This document shows, one piece after another, positions 37,617 through 42,020 of a stretch of DNA of 42,020 nucleotides (within the stretch, counting starts at the first letter, position 1; each line of letters begins with the position of its first letter). The notes beneath the pieces are model-generated. The model made no database searches. It saw nothing but the letters and a program-made list of their open reading frames with translations, and was not told the DNA's origin. Origin of the DNA: a virus; the IMG/VR virus record IMGVR_UViG_3300029319_007473, positions 1-42,020 of that record. One strand, 5' to 3'. A program made the translations under genes and the position numbers.

Positions 37617-38611
37617 ATTATTTCTGGGTGTTTTGAGAAAATAATTTCATTTACGTGGTTATCTGATGTTTTTAAAAAACACGCAATGTATTGTCTAAAT
37701 AATTTGTAGTTTTCAAAGCTCTTAAGCGCACCATCGTGAAATAGTTTATAAGTTCCAGTGCCTATAAGTATGTCTACCTTATTTACTATGATGTCAGTTG
37801 CACCGCTGATATTTATTGCCTTTATTAGTAAATCTAAGTTTAGCCAGTTAACCTTTCTTCGTCTCCCAGTGGTTACTCCATATTCCTGTCCTTTGTCTGC
37901 TATCTTTAGTAATTCAGGATCATTTAGCAGTTCATCGGGAAACATGGGGTCAACACCCGACCTAGTATCATAAGCCTTACAAGTTCCGTAAATACGCCTT
38001 ATTTTCTGTGGTGGGAAGCCAAGAGAACACGCACCATATGGCAACGTTGTCGATGATGTAACATATGGATAGTTTCCTTGGTCAACATCCAGATAGAAAC
38101 CCTGTGCGCCTTCACACAATACCTTGCCATAAAGTTTTTCATCCCACATCATCCAATATGGCAACACATCTTTGGCAAGAGTTCCTTTACGAGCCATTTT
38201 ATCAGCATAACAAGGTGCTATACCCTTAGATGTTGTCCCAAGCTTGTCAGCAAGTCTTTCTATATCTTCATCTATGTGAAGCCTACTCACAATGTGTGCT
38301 CTTGGTGAAACCCTTACTTTTGATATATCAAAGCCATTTTTCTCTAAGTATCTAAGCTCTGCTGTTAGGGAATTCTCATGAACAACACAACCTGGTCCTA
38401 TAACTGATGTAACTCCGTGAAATACACCACTTGGTATCAGGTGGGTTTTATATTTCTTACCATCGACAAAGACCGTATGACCTGCATTGTTACCACCAGC
38501 CCATCGGCATACAAAGTCATATTCACCTTGTTTTACAAGGGCTGAGGTGACTTTGCCTTTTCCAGTATCTCCCCAAGAAAGATCTGCTACTATATCTGCG
38601 TACTCAATCAT
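37613..38611 (-). CDS. purA: Adenylosuccinate synthetase-like enzyme, PurA with PurZ-like feature, 332 aa
   Basis: The N-terminal nucleotide loop reads SWGDTGKGK (12-20). The catalytic Asp15 of PurA is kept, but the usual following Glu is Thr, the residue found in the phage PurZ motif GSTGKG. NAGHTVFVDGKKYKTHLIPS, LCEGAQGFYLDVDQGNYPYV and TTGRRRKVNWL are PurA-like. NKVD keeps the guanine-binding signature, so GTP is expected as donor. The length of 332 aa is that of archaeal PurA/PurZ-type enzymes, not bacterial PurA (about 430). I start it at MIEYADIVAD with AGGAGG before it. It overlaps the DNA methyltransferase by 4 nt. Confidence 0.9.
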   Translation of the reverse strand: MIEYADIVADLSWGDTGKGKVTSALVKQGEYDFVCRWAGGNNAGHTVFVDGKKYKTHLIPSGVFHGVTSVIGPGCVVHENSLTAELRYLEKNGFDISKVRVSPRAHIVSRLHIDEDIERLADKLGTTSKGIAPCYADKMARKGTLAKDVLPYWMMWDEKLYGKVLCEGAQGFYLDVDQGNYPYVTSSTTLPYGACSLGFPPQKIRRIYGTCKAYDTRSGVDPMFPDELLNDPELLKIADKGQEYGVTTGRRRKVNWLNLDLLIKAINISGATDIIVNKVDILIGTGTYKLFHDGALKSFENYKLFRQYIACFLKTSDNHVNEIIFSKHPEII

Positions 38612-39369
38612 TGTTCCTCCTTTTGTTTGATTGCTTTTTCTATGTTCTTGCAACATAGATCAAAATATTCAGGATCTCGTTCTATCCCTATAAATCTTCT
38701 GTTGTGCTTTACAGCAACAACAGCAGTGGTGCCAGACCCCATATAAGGGTCTAATATAAGATCTTCTTCTTCAGTAGTTGGCAGAATACAATTCTCCACT
38801 AGCTTCTCTGGGAATGTACAGACATGGCCTTCATTTCTACTTGGTGGAAATCGCCAAATATTAGTTAGTTTTAAATCTTTATTGTCCCATTTTTTAGGCT
38901 TTTGAATTTGATATATTCTTTCCTCTTGGATATGATATCTCCTACTTGGATTTCCGATCCCACATCGATCCCAAATAATCTCACACCAGATTGGAAATTT
39001 GTGCAACCAATGCATTGGATGATGAAGATTGCTATTTGTCCTGTAGATGTTTCTATTGTGCCAAGCGAAGCGAACCTTGTGGTTATAAAATATAGAACTC
39101 CTACAAACCCTTATTAGTTCGAACATCATAGCTTGTTGTTGTCCTTGATATTGCCACTCAGGAAGATCATCTGAATACCATTTCTCGTACTTTTCCGTCA
39201 TAGATGTTGATGTTTTTGAGTGCTTGTAGTCTGAGTATCTTTTACACAAATTGTACGGTGGGGATGTAACAGCAACCTCGACAGAATTTCTGTCGAGGCT
39301 TGGAAGAACTTCTAAGCAGTCACCCAAATACATTGTACCGTATTTAAAGTCTTTCTTAGTAAAGCTCAT
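38608..39369 (-). CDS. DNA methyltransferase with TSPPY motif (probable N4-cytosine), 253 aa
   Basis: Motif IV TSPPYN at 35-40 and the SAM-binding LILDPYMGSGTTAVVAV near residue 213, followed by RFIGIERDPEYFDLC, identify a beta-group methyltransferase. SPPY is typical of m4C enzymes, though some m6A enzymes share this order. It overlaps the upstream nuclease by 4 nt (ATGA), indicating a two-gene unit. AAGGAG precedes the ATG. Confidence 0.92.
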   Translation of the reverse strand: MSFTKKDFKYGTMYLGDCLEVLPSLDRNSVEVAVTSPPYNLCKRYSDYKHSKTSTSMTEKYEKWYSDDLPEWQYQGQQQAMMFELIRVCRSSIFYNHKVRFAWHNRNIYRTNSNLHHPMHWLHKFPIWCEIIWDRCGIGNPSRRYHIQEERIYQIQKPKKWDNKDLKLTNIWRFPPSRNEGHVCTFPEKLVENCILPTTEEEDLILDPYMGSGTTAVVAVKHNRRFIGIERDPEYFDLCCKNIEKAIKQKEEQ

Positions 39370-40037
39370 TTTTGCTCCTTATACATTTGTGCATGTGTCT
39401 TTTTGTGAGCCCTAAAAGCAGTTCCACGATTTTTTCCTGTTCTTGCTCTAAACTCTACGACAATATCGCCATTTTCAATCATTCTCCAAACAGATTCTTT
39501 AACTATACCACTGTGTGATGTGACTGATGAAACTACCGATCCATCATGCTCGATGAGAACTACGTTACTAAGCTTCTTTTCAAACCTTTTCCATAGCTTG
39601 TCTAGTGGCCAATGAGCTACAAGCTCATCATTGACACCATATATGCAAAGCCTTTGATCGCTTTCTTTTCTCTTATCTGTTTCAAGAGAAAGATACAACC
39701 CTTTGTTATTGGCTTTGCCAGATCTAAAGGTTGTATTGCACCTTTTTATATTACCAGTGACAGAAGTTGTATAAGCGTCAATAATATCTGTCATTCTTTT
39801 GTAACCACGATCTTTGTTTCTTACAGGTTCGCAAGAAAATAGTGTTGTTCTACACTTGCTTTTTTTATTTTTGGTTTTTATCTCTTTACCATTAATATCC
39901 GCACCTGTGCTGTTGTTCTCTTCAATGCCTAGCATATTTTCAACAATGCGACCATTTTCTCCGTCATCATTTGGTCTATGCTCAGTATCTGTTGAGTCCA
40001 ATCGTCTTCCGACTAAATTTTTTATTTCTTTATCCAT
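39366..40037 (-). CDS. MvaI/BcnI-like restriction endonuclease, 223 aa
   Basis: The segment GRIVENMLGIEENNSTGADI, then NGKEIKTKNK and TTLFSCEP, matches the MvaI/BcnI family, whose PD-(D/E)xK residues would be D47, E52 and K54, with E33 before them. These enzymes cut CC(W/S)GG-type sites in known cases. The target here is not deducible. Its methyltransferase partner follows in the same transcript. The preceding terminator and a TTGACA promoter isolate the pair from recA. AGGAGG lies 5 nt before the ATG. Confidence 0.85.
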   Translation of the reverse strand: MDKEIKNLVGRRLDSTDTEHRPNDDGENGRIVENMLGIEENNSTGADINGKEIKTKNKKSKCRTTLFSCEPVRNKDRGYKRMTDIIDAYTTSVTGNIKRCNTTFRSGKANNKGLYLSLETDKRKESDQRLCIYGVNDELVAHWPLDKLWKRFEKKLSNVVLIEHDGSVVSSVTSHSGIVKESVWRMIENGDIVVEFRARTGKNRGTAFRAHKKTHAQMYKEQK

Positions 40038-40093
40038 ATTTGCCTCCTTGGAATGTTAAAATAAATTGATACTTTATTAGTATCAGTAGATAT

Positions 40094-40121
40094 ATTATAT
40101 CACGTTCTGTTCTTTTGTCAA
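40094..40121 (-). promoter_or_regulatory. Sigma70-type promoter of the endonuclease-methyltransferase-purA genes
   Basis: TTGACA (40116-40121), 16-nt spacer and TATAAT (40094-40099), directly after the recA terminator. Confidence 0.85.
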
Positions 40122-40123
40122 GC

Positions 40124-40158
40124 AAAAAAAACAAAAAAAACCCCGACAAAAGTCGGGG
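40124..40158 (-). terminator. Intrinsic terminator after recA
   Basis: CCCCGAC and GTCGGGG (40141-40158) pair around AAAA. On the minus strand the hairpin is followed by TTTTTTTTGTTTTTTTT, a strong terminator closing the hydroxylase-recA transcript. Confidence 0.9.
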
Positions 40159-40181
40159 CAATTAAATACGCAAGAATAGAT

Positions 40182-41276
40182 TTAATCTTGTTCGAGTTTA
40201 ATGCCTCGAACCACAGCATCATCCATAATTTCAAGTACAGACTCTTTAAAAACTTTATCTTGCAACAGCATGATCCAGTTTGTTGCTTGGAATTTTTTAG
40301 ACTTACCGTTGTTAAGTTCAATTGTATACCAAGCACCAGATTGCTTCAGTTTATCTGTTCCTGAAAGCTTGATGGCAGTAAACCAAGATTCCTCATCTTG
40401 AATACCAACACCGTCTCCCCACATAATTTTAAAAGTACAGTTTGCCTTTAAAGATCCAAATCGAGATTTTTGGATTGTTGCTTTGACCTCAGAACCGACT
40501 ACTCTGCCGACCTCGTCATAAATATAAGAGGCCTTAGACTTACGTCCTGTTAGCCATACCCTTAGAGAACTAAAGTACTCAATTGCTTTTCCGCCAGGCG
40601 CAATATAAGGTGTGGTCATCGCCTCAGCAACATTCGTGGTAATGTTGGTTTTAAGTTGATTAATCAAAAGCAAGGCACACTGGTTGTTCGCTAGTGGAAT
40701 AGTGAGCTTGGGAAATGCTTTTGAAAAGATTCTTGGCTTAACAGCCATCGTGCTTTGTGGGTTGAAGTCTGATTCTAACTCCTTCTCGGAAGAAGTCGCA
40801 GCGATAGAGTCCCAGATGAATAGAAATCTTTGCTGTGGATAGGTATCCATAAGCATCTCGATAGATTCCAACACCTTTTCAACTGAAATTGCTTGGTAGT
40901 ACAAGAAATTCTCATCTACGTTACAACCTGATTGTTGAAGAAACTCTGGATCGACGGCGGACTCTGCATCAAAGTATACGACAAAAATGCCTTTCTTTTG
41001 AGCGTTCGATGCGATCTGTGCTGCCATATAGGATTTCCCAGTTCCTGACAGTCCAGCTAGTTCTGTTATTTTTCCGATTGGAATACCAGCCATACCCTTG
41101 ATCGATATGATCGAGTCTAGCCAGCGGGATCCTGTTGGGATCCAATCAACAACGGACGACGGATCGTTACCGTTGCCAAGAGAGTGGGCGACTTCAAGGC
41201 CCGCTTTCTTGTTAAGTTTTTTCTTCATTTCGTTTATATCAATTTTACCGGGTTTCATTTTAATTACTTCTCCCAT
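40182..41276 (-). CDS. recA: RecA/UvsX recombinase, 364 aa
   Basis: Walker A is GLSGTGKS (about 74-81), Walker B is RFLFIWDSIA, and LLLINQLKTNI with PGGKAIEYFSSLRVWL forms the DNA-binding loop region typical of RecA. An N-terminal acidic/basic helix is short. It promotes strand exchange in repair and replication restart. Its ATG has GGAG upstream and overlaps the hydroxylase gene by 17 nt. Confidence 0.95.
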   Translation of the reverse strand: MGEVIKMKPGKIDINEMKKKLNKKAGLEVAHSLGNGNDPSSVVDWIPTGSRWLDSIISIKGMAGIPIGKITELAGLSGTGKSYMAAQIASNAQKKGIFVVYFDAESAVDPEFLQQSGCNVDENFLYYQAISVEKVLESIEMLMDTYPQQRFLFIWDSIAATSSEKELESDFNPQSTMAVKPRIFSKAFPKLTIPLANNQCALLLINQLKTNITTNVAEAMTTPYIAPGGKAIEYFSSLRVWLTGRKSKASYIYDEVGRVVGSEVKATIQKSRFGSLKANCTFKIMWGDGVGIQDEESWFTAIKLSGTDKLKQSGAWYTIELNNGKSKKFQATNWIMLLQDKVFKESVLEIMDDAVVRGIKLEQD

Positions 41277-41787
41277 TTGTTCTCCTTTTATTTAGTCTAT
41301 TGATTCTTCTTTGTGTATCTTTTGTTTCTTTCTCTGTTCCGACATACACTAATCGGGTTTTAAATAGTCTATCAAATTTATCAGTTGTCACTCCCCAATT
41401 CATCTCTTGTGTTGTTGCCATATGGTGGGCATAATGCCATGGATAGTGTTTCTTACACCACTCCGGCTCTAAATGTGCTCTCCGGTGTACATAATAGTAT
41501 CGAAGAGCACCGACGGTTATTCCGCCGTATAGAGCAAAGGAGAATGCTATGACTGGTAAATGTAAAATAACTAAAAATAAAATGGATAGGGTTTCTTTTA
41601 TTGATGGCTCATCTTGAAAAAGATTATTTCTTGATGTCCTATGGTGTTCGTAGAAATGATAAGCAAAAAATTTGTTCTTTCTATCTTTACCTAGCCTGTG
41701 TAAAAGATGTTTATGAATCAACCACTCAAGCAATTGAGCATAAACAAACCCTAAATAAAACAAACCACAAACTAGCAAAACTTCCAT
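41260..41787 (-). CDS. Fatty-acid/sterol-hydroxylase-like membrane protein, 175 aa
   Basis: Histidine boxes HKHLLH, HFYEHH and HRRAH ... HYPWHYAHH match the di-iron FA_hydroxylase family, with hydrophobic segments near 1-25 and around 70-95. A substrate cannot be named; a host lipid or carotenoid is possible. The ribosome-site region AAGGGG pairs with an upstream CCCC, so translation may be regulated. Confidence 0.8.
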   Translation of the reverse strand: MEVLLVCGLFYLGFVYAQLLEWLIHKHLLHRLGKDRKNKFFAYHFYEHHRTSRNNLFQDEPSIKETLSILFLVILHLPVIAFSFALYGGITVGALRYYYVHRRAHLEPEWCKKHYPWHYAHHMATTQEMNWGVTTDKFDRLFKTRLVYVGTEKETKDTQRRINRLNKRRTNGRSN

Positions 41788-41792
41788 ATTTT

Positions 41793-41820
41793 AAACCCCT
41801 TTTAAATAACTATGGGGTTT
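41793..41820. promoter_or_regulatory. Hairpin overlapping the hydroxylase ribosome site
   Basis: AAACCCC (41793-41799 on the plus strand) pairs with GGGGTTT (41814-41820). On the minus-strand RNA this masks the AAGGGG used by the hydroxylase gene. No T-run follows on the minus strand, so it is not a good terminator. Confidence 0.4.
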
Positions 41821-41827
41821 TGAAGCG

Positions 41828-41968
41828 TTATTCCTCAGCTTCTTCAGATTCTTCTGCTGAATCTTCAGGCTGTGCTTCTTCTTGAGCAGAATCAACAACT
41901 TCAGCTGGTTCCTCTGCTACTTCTTCTTCGTCGCTGCATGCGAATAGTAATGCTGAAAATAATATCAT
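41828..41968 (-). CDS. 46-aa acidic lipoprotein
   Basis: Begins MILFSALLFACSDEEEVAEE: a 10-residue hydrophobic segment with an LFAC lipobox, then a tail made almost entirely of Glu, Ala, Ser and Pro. AAGGAG is upstream of the ATG. It is similar in its start to the protease and lipoprotein signal peptides here. The frame is open upstream to the window edge, but the lipobox favours this start. Confidence 0.75.
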   Translation of the reverse strand: MILFSALLFACSDEEEVAEEPAEVVDSAQEEAQPEDSAEESEEAEE

Positions 41969-42020
41969 TTTTGCGTCTCCTTGGTTAATGATATGCCCCC
42001 CTACAAAGCCGGAGGGCGCG

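Noticed and set aside
37613-38611. Definite PurZ call
   Set aside because: The catalytic Asp and guanine-binding NKVD remain, and no other Z-genome gene is visible, so PurA-like is the safer name.

Overview
This 42 kb window looks like part of the genome of a large tailed bacteriophage, or a very phage-like element, of a Gram-negative host. It carries a phage-style replication, repair and nucleotide set: PolIII-alpha, DnaB-like helicase, RecA/UvsX, flap 5'-3' exonuclease, B12-dependent ribonucleotide reductase, ThyX, dUTPase, UV endonuclease and an adenylosuccinate synthetase. It also has an endolysin, two kinds of homing-type nuclease, DNA methyltransferases and many tiny overlapping genes. 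Every gene but one reads on the minus strand. Perfect sigma70-type promoters, strong GGAGG ribosome sites and short lipobox signal peptides suggest a Gram-negative host. No portal, terminase or major capsid gene was recognised, so taxonomy and host remain inference.

Layout: 1-4.4 kb is a cluster of miniature genes of one SH3/KOW-like family (core K-V-G-D-L-V ... G-I-V ... V-x-W). Ten of them form a tandem array at 1259-2955, mostly overlapping by exactly 10 nt, flanked by a zinc-knuckle protein. Four promoters here share a 15-bp dyad, GGACA-A5-TGTCC, that abuts the -35 box. 4.4-7.8 kb holds a trypsin-like lipoprotein protease, the only plus-strand gene (a CodA-like amidohydrolase) and small proteins. 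7.8-15.6 kb holds GroEL, a large unknown protein, endolysin, ClpP, a small membrane protein, an acidic Met/Asp-rich protein, dUTPase and small genes. 15.7-19.1 kb is DNA polymerase III alpha. 19.2-23.4 kb holds an HNH nuclease, VOC protein, DUF4385 protein, ClpS, an HTH-GIY-YIG protein, adenosine deaminase and a D12 adenine methyltransferase. 23.4-25.8 kb has tiny genes, including two cysteine-rich micro-proteins, and a lipoprotein. 25.9-31.8 kb has probable structural or accessory proteins and ThyX. 31.8-41.8 kb has a GroES-like protein, an Hc1-like basic protein, NrdJ, helicase, exonuclease, UvsE, PurA, an m4C-type methyltransferase overlapping an MvaI/BcnI-like endonuclease, RecA and a fatty-acid-hydroxylase-like membrane protein. 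The window ends with a 46-aa acidic lipoprotein.

How it works together: nucleotide genes (nrdJ, thyX, dut, purA, add) would feed a self-sufficient replication module. GroEL/GroES and ClpP/ClpS suggest that the phage supplies its own folding and proteolysis tools. The methyltransferase-endonuclease pair may destroy competitor or host DNA. Expression is very compact: the Shine-Dalgarno and start of a downstream gene commonly encode the last residues of the upstream gene, and -35 boxes often contain the upstream stop codon. The most unusual features are the tandem mini-gene array with its dyad-marked promoters, the cysteine-rich micro-proteins, the PurA/PurZ-like hybrid active-site motif and the restriction-modification-like pair.
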